A stretch of DNA of 64,000 nt from Coenobita brevimanus (Eukaryota > Arthropoda > Malacostraca > Decapoda > Coenobitidae): positions 33,973,816 through 34,037,815 of the forward strand of contig CM064653.1 of the NCBI GenBank assembly GCA_032717465.1, given 5' to 3'. The notes under the pieces were generated by a model that saw only the letters and a list, made by a program, of their open reading frames with translations, was not told the DNA's origin and ran no database searches. Below, piece after piece: positions 1 through 9,305 of the stretch. The first letter of the stretch is position 1. Each line of letters opens with the position of its first letter. Both the position numbers and the translations under genes were made by a program.

Positions 1-515
1 AAACCTCTACGAATACCAGACTGCCTACTTCCCTTCCGAGGTGGTGAAAGAGACTCCGAAGACTCAGGAGAAAGCACAGCAGACGATGATGACGGGAGAA
101 TGGGGCTGGGGGTGCGATGCGGTATGGCGGCGGCGTGACCTGAGGTTGGGGACACTGGCTGGCCTGAGGAGAACAATGACTGGGAACCGTTGTCACCACT
201 TCTCTTCCTCTTGGCCCCCTTGCCATACGCCACTCCCTTCTGCGCTGGAGCCTTGCCTGACGAGGTGCTAGGCACAGCAATTGTCTCTTCCTGCACCTCA
301 GACTCAGCACTCGATAAAGTGTCTGATTCAGCAAGGCTCGACAACACCGCAACGTCACTACCATAGTCCATAGAGGCTTTCAGTAATTCTAGGCCTATAG
401 CAGACTCACTCAGGCCCTTTGCACTCCCTAGTAAGGGTTTTGAAGGGGTAGAGGTCACAAAGCCCTTTTTCGGAGGGCTTGAAGGCACTGACTCGGAAGA
501 GCTAGAATTCGACAT
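1..515 (-). CDS. Partial ORF, probable N-terminal region of the piggyBac-like transposase
   Basis: An open frame runs leftward from an ATG at 515 to the window edge (171 codons, no stop). An in-frame stop lies upstream at 549-551 with no other Met between, so the start is well supported. The protein is rich in Ser, Pro and acidic residues, with a basic patch (KGAKRKRSG) that could be a nuclear localisation signal. N-termini like this are common in piggyBac transposases but are not diagnostic. Its position about 400 bp inside the TTAA end and its orientation away from that end support the assignment. The catalytic region would lie off the window, so function is inferred from context. Confidence 0.6.
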   Translation of the reverse strand, partial: MSNSSSSESVPSSPPKKGFVTSTPSKPLLGSAKGLSESAIGLELLKASMDYGSDVAVLSSLAESDTLSSAESEVQEETIAVPSTSSGKAPAQKGVAYGKGAKRKRSGDNGSQSLFSSGQPVSPTSGHAAAIPHRTPSPILPSSSSAVLSPESSESLSPPRKGSRQSGIRRG

Positions 516-917
516 AATGTCACCTTGAAAGCCTGCGGTAAACTGACGCTAAACAGGGGCAAACCACCCGAAAAAAAGCTAGTGTGGCAACTGGGGAAAC
601 AAGCGTTTCCAATTAGCATAAACTGCTTGCAAGAGGAAAGCGCAGATTGACATTTCTGAGCAGTCCGCGCGCCGCCATATATCACGGTGAGGGTGGGTGG
701 GTAAAAAAAAAGATACTTGGCAACAACGGAGGTCAGTGGTACAAAGGTCAAGTATGCTAATAGTAGCTAAAGGGTGGCGGTACTGATAGACAATACCAGC
801 TTGAACCTGCTTGCCCGCGTTTATTCAAAATTAACTCGAATCACAAACGCAACGATCAGCCGTTATGTCCTTTTCGGCGAGTGTCACAAACGCGACGCCC
901 CGCATTTTAGGGGTTAA
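1..917 (-). mobile_element. piggyBac-like DNA transposon, terminal part (rest lies off the left edge)
   Basis: Reading leftward, the element starts at TTAA (914-917) followed by CCCCTAAAATGCGGGG, the TTAA+CCC start typical of piggyBac-superfamily ends. The subterminal sequence (about 790-905) resembles the left end of the TTAA element at 16635 (shared GGGCGTC, TTTGTGA and TTTTGAATAAAC-like blocks). It sits inside a LINE: the bases right of the TTAA continue the reverse transcriptase coding sequence, which in the intact copy near 52441 reads GTTGTTAAGTGAAGAC, so the LINE's own TTAA was the target. The other end is outside the window. The superfamily call rests on the target site and end sequence, because no DDE catalytic region is visible. 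Confidence 0.72.
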
Positions 918-1695
918 GTGAAGACAAAGGAGACCTTCAAGGCTTGGTGGATGAGTTTGGGAGAGTGTGCAAGAAACAGAATGCAAAAGTGAATGTAGGG
1001 AAGAGTAAAGTGATTGTCTTTTGAGAGAAGTGAAGTCAGTGAACGTACAGTGAGATTGGATGGGGAGGATATGGAGAATGAGAGTGCATTTAAGTACTTG
1101 GGTAGTGTGATGAGTAAGGATGGAAGTTCAGAGGGGGAAGTGCTTAAAAGGGTGCAGCAGGGAAGAAAGGTTGCTGGTTCCTTGAAAGTAGTGATAAGAA
1201 ACAGGGAAGTGAGCATGGAAATGAAAAAGCTACTACATGACACTATTGTGATACCAACTCTAACATATGGAAGTGAAGCTTGGACCTTGTTGGAAGGACA
1301 CAAGTCAAGAGTGAGAGCAGTGGAATTGAGTTATTTGAGAGAAGCATGTGGAGTCACAGGGAGAGACAGACTGACAAATGAGGAAGTGAAGGAATGTTGT
1401 GGTGTGGATGTGGATGTGATAGGAAGTGTTAGGAGAAACACATTAAGGTGGTTTAGCCATGTGGAGAGGATGGAGAGTGAAAGACGGTCGAGGAGAATGT
1501 ATGTGAGTGAGGTGGAAGGGGCGAGAGGGAGGGGGAGGCCAAGGATGATATGGAGGGATGAAGTGGAGAGGTATATGAGAGAGGGGTTTGTCAGCTGGGA
1601 GCAGGGCAGTGAAATGGCGGGAGACAGAGCAACATGGAGGCAATTTGTTTGTGGTCACCCCGTACGGGATTAAGGTGTCTCGCAATAAATAGATA
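918..1695 (+). mobile_element. RTE-like LINE (subfamily A), 3' part with reverse transcriptase C-terminus
   Basis: The 3' third of the LINE whose best copy is at 50034-53235. Codons 918-1019 and the open frame 1014-1673 are in different frames, so one small indel separates them. The 219-residue frame carries the conserved LINE C-terminal blocks: YLGSVMSKDG, IPTLTYGSEAWTLLEGHKSR, RNTLRWFSHVERME and a terminal FVCGHPVRD. It is followed by a TAGA simple-repeat tail, the hallmark 3' end of this family. The upstream portion was separated by the piggyBac-like insertion at 914-917 and lies off the left edge. It is a relic with no complete catalytic domain. Confidence 0.85.
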
Positions 1696-1707
1696 GATAG
1701 ATATAGA

Positions 1708-1742
<35 letters not shown>

Positions 1743-1747
1743 ATATA
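1683..1747. repeat. TAGA tail merging into AT-dinucleotide microsatellite
   Basis: A short GATA/TAGA run from the LINE 3' end passes into an AT tract. Similar AT tracts at 3415-3455, 3965-4006 and 5054-5072 flank TA-targeting transposons nearby, which fits their TA preference. Confidence 0.9.
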
Positions 1748-3413
1748 CAGTCACCTCTCACATAACGCGTGATCAGAGAGCGCAGAAACAGTCATATCAC
1801 GGCCGTTTTTTGTGTGTGTGTGTGTCCAATATATGGTCAAAACGCGATTTTGACAAATATTACGCGGTTGGAGAAATTGCCCATTTCTTTAAAGGAAGTA
1901 CTACACTGCTACGATAGCAAAAACGCAGCTTACGACCAAAAAATTTTGGAGTATTTAGTCATTATGAGAGACATCTGGTCAAAAGATGGTAAAAAACAGA
2001 CAGAATGCGGGCAGATTTAGTCACGGCACGCGTTGCATCTGCCTGTGGCATATCCCCTGATCCTCCCTGCCTCTTGACGGTTTGCCCAGACCAAGCCACA
2101 GGTTATGTTGATTTTGCTAGGTACATACTAAAATGCGTGTATGAGATTTGGTACTTACTGTAGTGCTAAGTACATCTGGTATGACTTAGAAAAAAATGCC
2201 AACCAATATTCTGTTAATGATATGTGATGAGCATAATATAATAGAAATAAGCTGTTCAACTTTATTTAAGGCACTAGCGTCCATACAGGACATGTCTACG
2301 AAACTTCAGTACATATTAGACCTACACAGTGCACATGACGCACTCAGTCACGAGTTTACTATGAGCCTAGAAGAAAGTGCTTGGATTTACTCAAAAATGG
2401 GCAAGGCACAGCATTTGCAGAGGTGGCTAAAAAACGAAACCTGCAAAGAAACTGGCTTCTCAGGGTCCCTTGAGATTTAGAAATGGATTTTGTAAGATTT
2501 GCAAGTGTACTTTGCAAAACTGTGCGTCCTTGAGAAACAGAAAACGCAAACAAACATAAGAAACCTACAGAGCCTTTTAGTAGAGTGTGACACACAGTTC
2601 TCCTATTTCAGAAACTTGGTGAAGCAAAAAAAATGGAGGGAACTCTGGCCATGTTTGACCAGTTGATTAATATTGACTTATTTTGTCAATATTGTGCAGA
2701 AAAAAAAAACTGCTATAACATAATTAAAATGTGTTGGGAGGGAGGAGTAATATTAGCGACTTCTGATAGAATGGTTAGCGACCTTTAGGCTTAAGCATAG
2801 CGACATTTGGAAATGTGAGTTGGCAACCCTAATTCCTATGTCACTTCAGTCAACCCTCTGCCCACTCTCTGCCTCTACACGTGCTGTGTGTTAACTTTTG
2901 CCTTTTTTTTTTTTTTTTTTTTTTTTTTGCCACGACCCAGCATAACCATGCCACGCTACCGTGACTTAGCATGATGGCAGAAGAGTTTGACCCAGGAGCA
3001 GAAGCTTGACGTGATCAAGCAGAAGGAAAGAGGAGACCATAATTGTGCCATCGCCAAAAAGTGCCAAGTCAATGAGTCATCTGTTCATCTGACCCAGCGC
3101 ATGTTATGATGGAAAGGTAACTGGTCATGTACTGCAACCGATGGGAGAGAGTAGTTCCAGTCGACTCTATAAACACACACAAACTCTTCTGTTCAAGTTC
3201 AGGAATCCTCCAGTGTTTGTGGGTACTGAAGTCATTTTGAAGTAGGTAAATGTCCTGGGAAAAATCCCAGAAAATTGCCCCAAAAGGTGAAGTTGTGGCT
3301 GGCTTGAGTACCATGAAACGCTTTAACATGTAAACATATGGCTATATAATGCTGAATTTTCATAAAGCGGGACCTGCCAAGAACAATATTCGCACGTTAT
3401 GTGAGCAGTGACC

Positions 3414-3414
<1 letters not shown>
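1748..3414 (+). mobile_element. Degenerate pogo/Tigger-type DNA transposon
   Basis: It has imperfect terminal inverted repeats: left CAGTCACCTCTCACATAACG, and right end, read inward, CGGTCACTGCTCACATAACG. TA dinucleotides flank it at 1746-1747 and 3415-3416. A helix-turn-helix fragment (2975-3109) supports the pogo group. The 1.2 kb between the left end and that fragment has no recognisable transposase and includes a poly-T run (about 2897-2928), so it may contain other old insertions. Open frames at 1769-2020 and 2196-2480 show no family resemblance and I do not call them genes. Confidence 0.65.
2975..3109 (+). pseudogene. CENP-B/psq-type helix-turn-helix fragment of a pogo-group transposase
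   Basis: The frame from about 2975 reads SLTQEQKLDVIKQKERG, then CAIAKKCQVNESSVH, the N-terminal DNA-binding helix-turn-helix of pogo/Tigger/Jerky transposases. In-frame stops lie just before it (2972-2974) and after it (about 3107-3109). No DDE catalytic domain follows. It is a decayed remnant inside the element at 1748-3414. Confidence 0.7.
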
Positions 3415-3455
<41 letters not shown>

Positions 3456-3457
<2 letters not shown>

Positions 3458-3962
3458 ATCCATCATCTAATCGAACTTTGCCCCATGAGGAGCGTAGGAA
3501 CCAGGGGCTAGGAAAGTTGGTCCTGGCATTTAAGATGAGAGTGACCAGCCTCACTCATCCCTGAGTGGCATTACGTGAGCAATAAACCCCAACCACGCCT
3601 TGGATATAAACCTTCACCGGCTCAATCCAATTGGAGCACCTTTATTACCCACAAAACCACCAGGAGCCAAAATTTGGTTATGTGGTTACCACCCAGCGTA
3701 GTTAATGGTTTCCTGGTGTACAGGAAACCATTTGGCTTGTCACTCAGTGTAGAGTCATCCACAGGCAGAAGGAAGAGGAAAGAATGAAGGAAAGAAAGAC
3801 ACAAGAGGGAGTGTAAAGTCACCCGCAGGCAGAAGAAAGAGGAAAGAATGAAAGAAAGTAAGACAAGAGGATGGATGGAAAGGATGGAGGAGAGGAAAGG
3901 GCAAAAACCTGAGAGCAGCACTACATCAAGTGAGTGGATGGTGAGTGCCCCCACCTACCACA
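3456..3962 (+). repeat. Dispersed repeat family R1, longest copy
   Basis: Recurs at 15255-15483 (-), 25813-26155 (-), 49826-49945 (-), 53622-53860 (+) and 57015-57195 (-). Shared blocks are GAGTGACCAGCCT..ACTCATCCCTGAGTGGCATTA near the start, GGTTTCCTGGTGTACAGGAAACC and CACTCAGTGTAGAG in the middle, and GAGTGGATGGTG at the end. This copy has an internal near-tandem duplication of a purine-rich segment (about 3750-3870). No coding potential or clear Pol III promoter is visible. It could be a SINE or the untranslated part of another element. Confidence 0.65.
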
Positions 3963-4008
3963 CAATTAATATATATATATATACAGTATATATATATATA
4001 TATATATA

Positions 4009-5051
4009 CAGTAATCCCTCCAATATCCGACGTAATAAAGCCATAGGTAGGTCCGGATATTGGGCCCCAGCTTATGGACTTTGGGGGATGAAGTACGTGA
4101 AAGGGTACAGCAGGGAAGAAAGGTTGTTGGTGCACTGAAAGCAGTGATGAGAAATAGGGACGTGAGTATGGAAGTTAAGAAGTCACTGCATGATGGTATT
4201 GTGATCCCTACCCTGACGTATGGAAGCGAGGCGTGGACCTTGCAAGAGGGGAACAAGTCAAGAGTGAGAGCAGCGGAAATGAGTTACTTGAGAGGAGCAT
4301 GTGGAGTGACGTGGAGGGACAGGTTGACGAATGAAGAAGTGAAGGAACGTTGTGGGGTAGATGTGGATGTGGTTGAAAAGATTAGGAGAAATACACTGAG
4401 GTGGTTTGGACATGTGGAGAGAATGGAGGATGAAAGACTGACTAAGAGGGTGTATGTAGGTGAGGTGGAGGGAGGGAGAGGGAGGGGTAGACCGAGGATG
4501 AGGTGGAGGGATGGAGTTGAGAGGTATATGTGGGAGGGGGGGGTGAGTTGGGGGGAGGGGAGTCAAATGGTGGGTGACAGAGTGACTTGGAGGCGTTTTG
4601 TCTGTGGCCACCCTTTGCGGGATTAGGGTGTCGAGCTATAGATAGATAGATAGACTTATGGACCCTAACTCAGAGAAGCACCTATACAACTCCCTCTGGA
4701 CATGCATAGCACCTATTTAAGACCCAAATCACACCAATAAGGCACATAAATGACTGAAATAAATGCAAAAGAACCATAAAATGAGGGTTTAGAAGTAGGT
4801 TCATACAATAATAAACATTCTGGTGACTGGCTCCTGGACTGGTACTTATCGACCCTGACCTAGCCTAACTCAGAAAAACTCCTTCCTACTGCACATGCAT
4901 AGCTCCTAACACCCTATTCATACCAATAAAGGACATTAAAGAGTGAAATGAGGTAAGTATAGTATGAAAAAAAGTACAGTATGAAACATTCTTATGTCCG
5001 GATAGTGGGGATGTTCGGATATTGGGCGTCCGGATATTAGAGTGATTACTG
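4009..5051. mobile_element. Tigger-type MITE, interrupted by a LINE
   Basis: The left end reads CAGTAATCCCTCCAATATCC, and the right end read inward CAGTAATCACTCTAATATCC. These match the ends of the complete Tigger at 6193-9303, as do internal ATATTGGGCCCCAGCTTATGGAC-type segments, split here by the LINE. It has no transposase, so it is a non-autonomous derivative of that family. The left flank ends in TA (4007-4008); the right flank is TG then TA, so the right target base may have mutated. Confidence 0.8.
4080..4654 (+). mobile_element. RTE-like LINE (subfamily B), 5'-truncated insertion with target duplication
   Basis: A 188-codon C-terminal reverse transcriptase fragment (open 4060-4626, LINE sequence from 4080), ending FVCGHPLRD and a TAGA tail. 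The 9-bp direct repeat CTTATGGAC at 4071-4079 and 4655-4663 is the target-site duplication, so this was a target-primed insertion of a 5'-truncated copy into the surrounding MITE. Differences such as YVGEVEGGRGRGRPRMRW and HPLRD group it with the full-length copy at 46328. Confidence 0.85.
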
Positions 5052-5053
5052 TG

Positions 5054-5087
<34 letters not shown>

Positions 5088-5099
5088 TTTTTGTAAAGT

Positions 5100-6190
5100 A
5101 AAATAACTATTGCATTACACCATGTTTTGGAAGTTTGTTCTTTTTTATACGTTGAGTAAATAAGTGAGCAAGTCTACAGTATTTTGTACTTCTGCATCCA
5201 ACAGTAAATCTGCTATTCCATCTTGTCCTGGAGCCTTCCATCTTTTCATATTTTTAAGAGAAATATTTACTTCATCTGGTGTTACCTGTGATATTTCACT
5301 TCTGTCATCTGAAAAGTTAGCTATCGGTACTACGGTCGTTGATGCATACAGTTCTTTGTAAAATTCTTCAACTCTCTTCACCATCTTATCTCTCCATTTA
5401 ATGACCTCACCATTTTTGTCTTTCAGTGAGGTAATTTGTTGCTTTCCTAGTGTCATTTTACTTTGGACCTGTTTAAGACTTTTTCCCTTTTGATGGTTTC
5501 TTTGATCTGATCCATGTTTCTCTTTCATTTTTCTTCACTTTGCCTTTTTTTGATAACCTTATTTAATTTTGCTCTTTCTGTTTCATCATTCTTTGTTTTT
5601 GCTTTCCTTTCCTTTCTTTTTTTCATAAGCTCGAGTGTCTTTTCTGAATACTGTACTTCTTAGCTCTGGTTGTATTAGGTTTTCCTACTACCTCTGCTGA
5701 TTCTCTTAGCACTTTTGTTAGTCTGTCGTTCAGCTGATCAGTGTCATAGTCAGTGTTACTTAGAGCCTGCAATGTGTTCCTTATTTTCGACTGAAATGCT
5801 GCTCTGTTTTCGTTTACTTTTATTGGGCATATCTGTTTATCTTTAATCATCTTTCTTTCACTTCTGAAATTCAATCTGGCTGTGCAACCCACCATTCTGT
5901 GGACACTCCGTATATGTACTTTGTTCATAACTGTGACAATTGTGATCGTGTTATCCTTATCTGCTATAATGAAACCGATTTCATTCTTTGTTTTTCCATT
6001 TGGGCTTCTCATGGTCCACTTTCTCCCTGTTCTTTTGTGAAAGAATTTGTTCATTATTCTCATACATGTCAGCGAAGTATATGAGCATTTCTCCTCTTTT
6101 GTTCCTTCTCCGACTCCAAATTTTCCCATACGTGCTTCCCCATTTTTTGATTTCCCAACTTTTGCATTGAAGTCTCCCATGCGTATAGTA
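5100..6190 (-). mobile_element. CFDP2/BovB-like RTE LINE, downstream half (split by Tigger)
   Basis: Minus-strand frames 5623-6222 and 5145-5528 carry part of an apurinic-like endonuclease (MGDFNAKVG; then KWTMRSPNGKTKNEIGFII) and the start of a reverse transcriptase (WKAPGQDGI). These match proteins annotated as craniofacial development protein 2-like, which are LINE endonucleases. The upstream part of the same ORF lies at 9306-9900, on the other side of the Tigger at 6193-9303. Frameshifts and the missing RT catalytic motif show it is old and inactive. Confidence 0.75.
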
Positions 6191-6192
6191 TA

Positions 6193-9100
6193 CAGTAATC
6201 CCTCTAATATCCGGACGCCCAATAACCGAACATCCCCACTAACCGAACCTTATCGTCCTGGGATCAAACATTCCCAAAATGGTCCGAAAATCCAAAAAAA
6301 TTGGGAAAAAAAATCGATTTTTTGCCGTCCGTAATTTGAACTTGCCGCGCGCGCCGCGTGAGAGCATTGTTTTGGTTCGTCATTCCTCCGACGTCCGATA
6401 GAGCGCCGCTGCATCCTCCCCACTTCCCGCCTGTCTCTCACTGCGACAAGACCTACGCTCTTCGTCATGGCTGCCCACGTGCTCGCTTTTGTGGTGGTGC
6501 CGTACTTGCTGCAAGGCCTCCTGCTGCTCTCTGCCCTACTCTTAGTGTGTGTGATGATGGCCCCGCCTCCTGAGAAAAGGAAGAGAGTGGTGTTGACTCT
6601 GGAGAAGAAACGGGAGATATTGGAGAAGGTTGATGCGGGTTGGTCTTCCTCTCGCATTCTCCGCGAGTTCAACCTGGCCCGGTCGACTTTGTTTGATATC
6701 AAGGGTTCCCGAGACAAGCTCATGCAGTACACGGCTGACTTCTCGTCGAGAAGCAAACGCAACGTGGAGAGGAAGGTTATGTTTACTCCCAAGTATGCAG
6801 AGATCGACCGCTCCACGTTGATTTGGTATCGACAGCAACGTGCAGCTGGTGTGATGGTACGTGGAACGGAGCTGAAGGCTGCTGCTGAGAAGTTTGCAAG
6901 GCTTCACGACGCCCTAGACTTCAAGGCATCCGAGGGTTGGCTCTTCGCGTTCAAGTTGCGACATGGCCTTACTAACCGTAAAGCACATGGCGAAGCATTG
7001 GACGCTAACGAGGATGGAGTGGACGAGATTCGGCACAAGGTGAAAGGCTTGATCGACAGGGAGGGCCTCACTCTCGGTCAAGTCTATAACGCTGACGAAA
7101 CTGGCCTATTCTATCGCTCGGTGCCAACGAACACTCTCGCCGATGAGACGGAGAAGCGTGTACCTGGCCGCAAGCTTTCTAAGGAACGGATATCTGCTTT
7201 GTGTTGTGCCAATGCTAACGGCATGCACCGGCTTAAGCCCGTTATTGTTGGCCGTGCAAAGCAGCCTCGGTGCCTTCGTGGGGTGATGGATGTCCTTCCT
7301 GTCGTATGGTACCATTCTTTGAAAGCATGGTTCACAGCTGTGATTTTCAAAGACTGGTTTCACCATCACTTCGTCAAGGAGGTCATACATTACCAGACGA
7401 AGACACTGGGAATTCCTCGCGACCAGGTAAAGGCTCTCCTTCTCCTCGACAATGCACCTGCCCACCCGTGCGACAAGGACTTGGTTGCTGAGAATGACCG
7501 TATTAGGTGCATGTTTCTGCCACCTAATACGACTGCTCTCATTCAACCAATGGACCAAGGAGTGATCGTGGCAACAAAGCGCCTGTACCGTCGGAAGTTC
7601 CTGGACGAGGTGATGGTGGTTCTCGAGGACGAGGACGAGCGCAGGGAAGGACGTGACACTCGAGGCAAGCGGACTTTGGAAAACCTTCGCCGCTATAACA
7701 TCAAGTCTGCGCTGTACAACTGGGCTAGTGCATGGAAGGAAGTCCCTGTGAAAACTCTTGAAAATGGTTGGTCTCGTCTGCTTCTCGGAACAGATGTGGA
7801 GTACGATTTCCTAGGGTTTGACGTGGATGACTTCCATGCACGGCTACGTATGCACGGCGACGATGTTGATGTGGACGATGTTCGTGAGTGGTTGGACGAC
7901 GACGAGGGCGATCCTGGGTATCAGACGTTGTCTGATATCGAGATCGCGTCTTCGGTTGCTGGTGTCAGTCCCGAACTTGAAGATTCCGACGACGAAGGCG
8001 ATGATGATGCAGACTCCGCCCAGCAGGACACTACTCCAGCCATCCCCAAGCTGAGCGCACTCCGGGAACATCTAGAGTTCGTCCTAGACTACCTGGAACA
8101 CCCGGACTGCGACAGGGAGATGGGGCCCTTGGGACTCGTGGAGGAAGTGCGTGCTTTCCGGCAGCGCATCATCAATCGCCAGAATCGTCGGTCCTTGCGT
8201 CAGTCAACGATTGACAGTTTTTTCAGGCCCGTGACCCCCGCTGTGCCAAGCCCTGGTTCCACTCCGTTGCCTCCCCAAGACAGGCCCTCATGCTCCGAGC
8301 CACAGCCCAGCACATCAGCTACAGTGGAGTCACCGCTCGACGTGAGTTTGCGGCTGTCTTCAGAGTCTTCTGTAGTCGGTACGCCATCACCACTACCCAC
8401 CGATGCACCCCTTGGACGCCTGCCAGTGATACTCTCGGGCTCTGACAGTGAATAAACAGCAAGAACTTTTCCACTAGACCACACGGGAATTTTGAGTGTT
8501 GTGCAGTGAAAAAAACGGTGTGTTGTGTTAAGGTTTTCAAGTTGGGAGAAAAGACTAAGTAGAAAAGAAATTTAACGTAACTAACCTTCTTTGTTTTGGC
8601 TTTGGAAACTTAAAAAAACTTGGGAAAAGTTAATGTGCAACACTTAAATTTAATGGAACATTATTTGGACTAAAGTGAACACTGTGAAAAGAACGGACTT
8701 CTGTGTGTTAGTGACTAAGTTCAGTGCAAGACTTCAGGAAGAGTGTAGTGCAAGTGCTTCAGGAAATCGTTCTTACTGTCAGAGTCCGAGAGGAGGCGGT
8801 TATTCATCGAGGTGGCCAGGGACTTGCTGTAAGTAGCCAAAATGTTTCATGTTGTACTATTTTCCATACTATATTTACCAGAATGTTTCATATTGTATTT
8901 TTTCCCATACTATACTTACCAGAAAGTGTCATACTGTACTTCTTTCCATACTAAACTTACCTCATGCATGTGCAGTAGGAATGTGTTTTTCAGAGTTCGG
9001 TTAGGTTCGGTTAGGTTAGGTTCGGTTAGAGTCCATAAGTACCAGAATGTTTATTAATGTATGAACATACTTCTAAACCCACATTTTATGTGTCTATTGC

Positions 9101-9303
9101 ATTTATTTCAGTCATTTATGTGCCTTATTGGTGTGATTTGGGTGTTAAATAGGTGCTATGCATGTCCGGAGGGAGTTGTATAGGTGTTTCTCTGTGTTAG
9201 GGTCCGTAAGTACAAGTCCATAAGCTGGGGCCCAATATCCGGACAAAACCAATATCCGAACCTACCGATGGCTCTATTGATCCGGATATTGGAGTGATTA
9301 CTG
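6193..9303 (+). mobile_element. Complete Tigger/pogo-type transposon with intact transposase ORF
   Basis: Terminal inverted repeats are CAGTAATCCCTCTAATATCC on the left (from 6193) and CAGTAATCACTCCAATATCC on the right read inward (to 9303). TA target duplications lie at 6191-6192 and 9304-9305. The second inner repeat (CCAATA-CCGAAC) also occurs at both sides. The 3.1-kb element encloses one long open frame. It splits the CFDP2-like LINE, so it is younger than that LINE. The coding part looks more GC-rich than the AT-rich surroundings. Confidence 0.92.
6467..8455 (+). CDS. Tigger-type transposase (CENP-B HTH plus DDE), apparently full length
   Basis: A 662-codon open frame. A nuclear cut-and-paste transposase of the pogo/Tigger group is expected to bind the inverted repeats and insert at TA. 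Residues about 36-85 form the psq-like helix-turn-helix (LTLEKKREILEKVDAGWSSS, then STLFDI) and about 100-165 the CENP-B-type second HTH. The catalytic core has D210 in YNADETG, D328 in LLLDNAPAH and D363 in QPMDQGV (DD34D). An acidic stretch (about 505-517) and a PCNA-binding-like motif QSTIDSFF (579-586) lie in the C-terminus. The ATG at 6467 adds a hydrophobic leader, while the ATG at 6554 (MMAPPPEKRKR) gives a more usual N-terminus, so I favour 6554. All three acids are present, so it may be active. Confidence 0.9.
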   Translation: MAAHVLAFVVVPYLLQGLLLLSALLLVCVMMAPPPEKRKRVVLTLEKKREILEKVDAGWSSSRILREFNLARSTLFDIKGSRDKLMQYTADFSSRSKRNVERKVMFTPKYAEIDRSTLIWYRQQRAAGVMVRGTELKAAAEKFARLHDALDFKASEGWLFAFKLRHGLTNRKAHGEALDANEDGVDEIRHKVKGLIDREGLTLGQVYNADETGLFYRSVPTNTLADETEKRVPGRKLSKERISALCCANANGMHRLKPVIVGRAKQPRCLRGVMDVLPVVWYHSLKAWFTAVIFKDWFHHHFVKEVIHYQTKTLGIPRDQVKALLLLDNAPAHPCDKDLVAENDRIRCMFLPPNTTALIQPMDQGVIVATKRLYRRKFLDEVMVVLEDEDERREGRDTRGKRTLENLRRYNIKSALYNWASAWKEVPVKTLENGWSRLLLGTDVEYDFLGFDVDDFHARLRMHGDDVDVDDVREWLDDDEGDPGYQTLSDIEIASSVAGVSPELEDSDDEGDDDADSAQQDTTPAIPKLSALREHLEFVLDYLEHPDCDREMGPLGLVEEVRAFRQRIINRQNRRSLRQSTIDSFFRPVTPAVPSPGSTPLPPQDRPSCSEPQPSTSATVESPLDVSLRLSSESSVVGTPSPLPTDAPLGRLPVILSGSDSE

Positions 9304-9305
9304 TA

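Noticed and set aside
1443..1754. Tyr-Ile-repeat proteins from AT microsatellites (also near 3360-3554 and 3926-4256)
   Set aside because: Translation of TATATA tracts, not genes.
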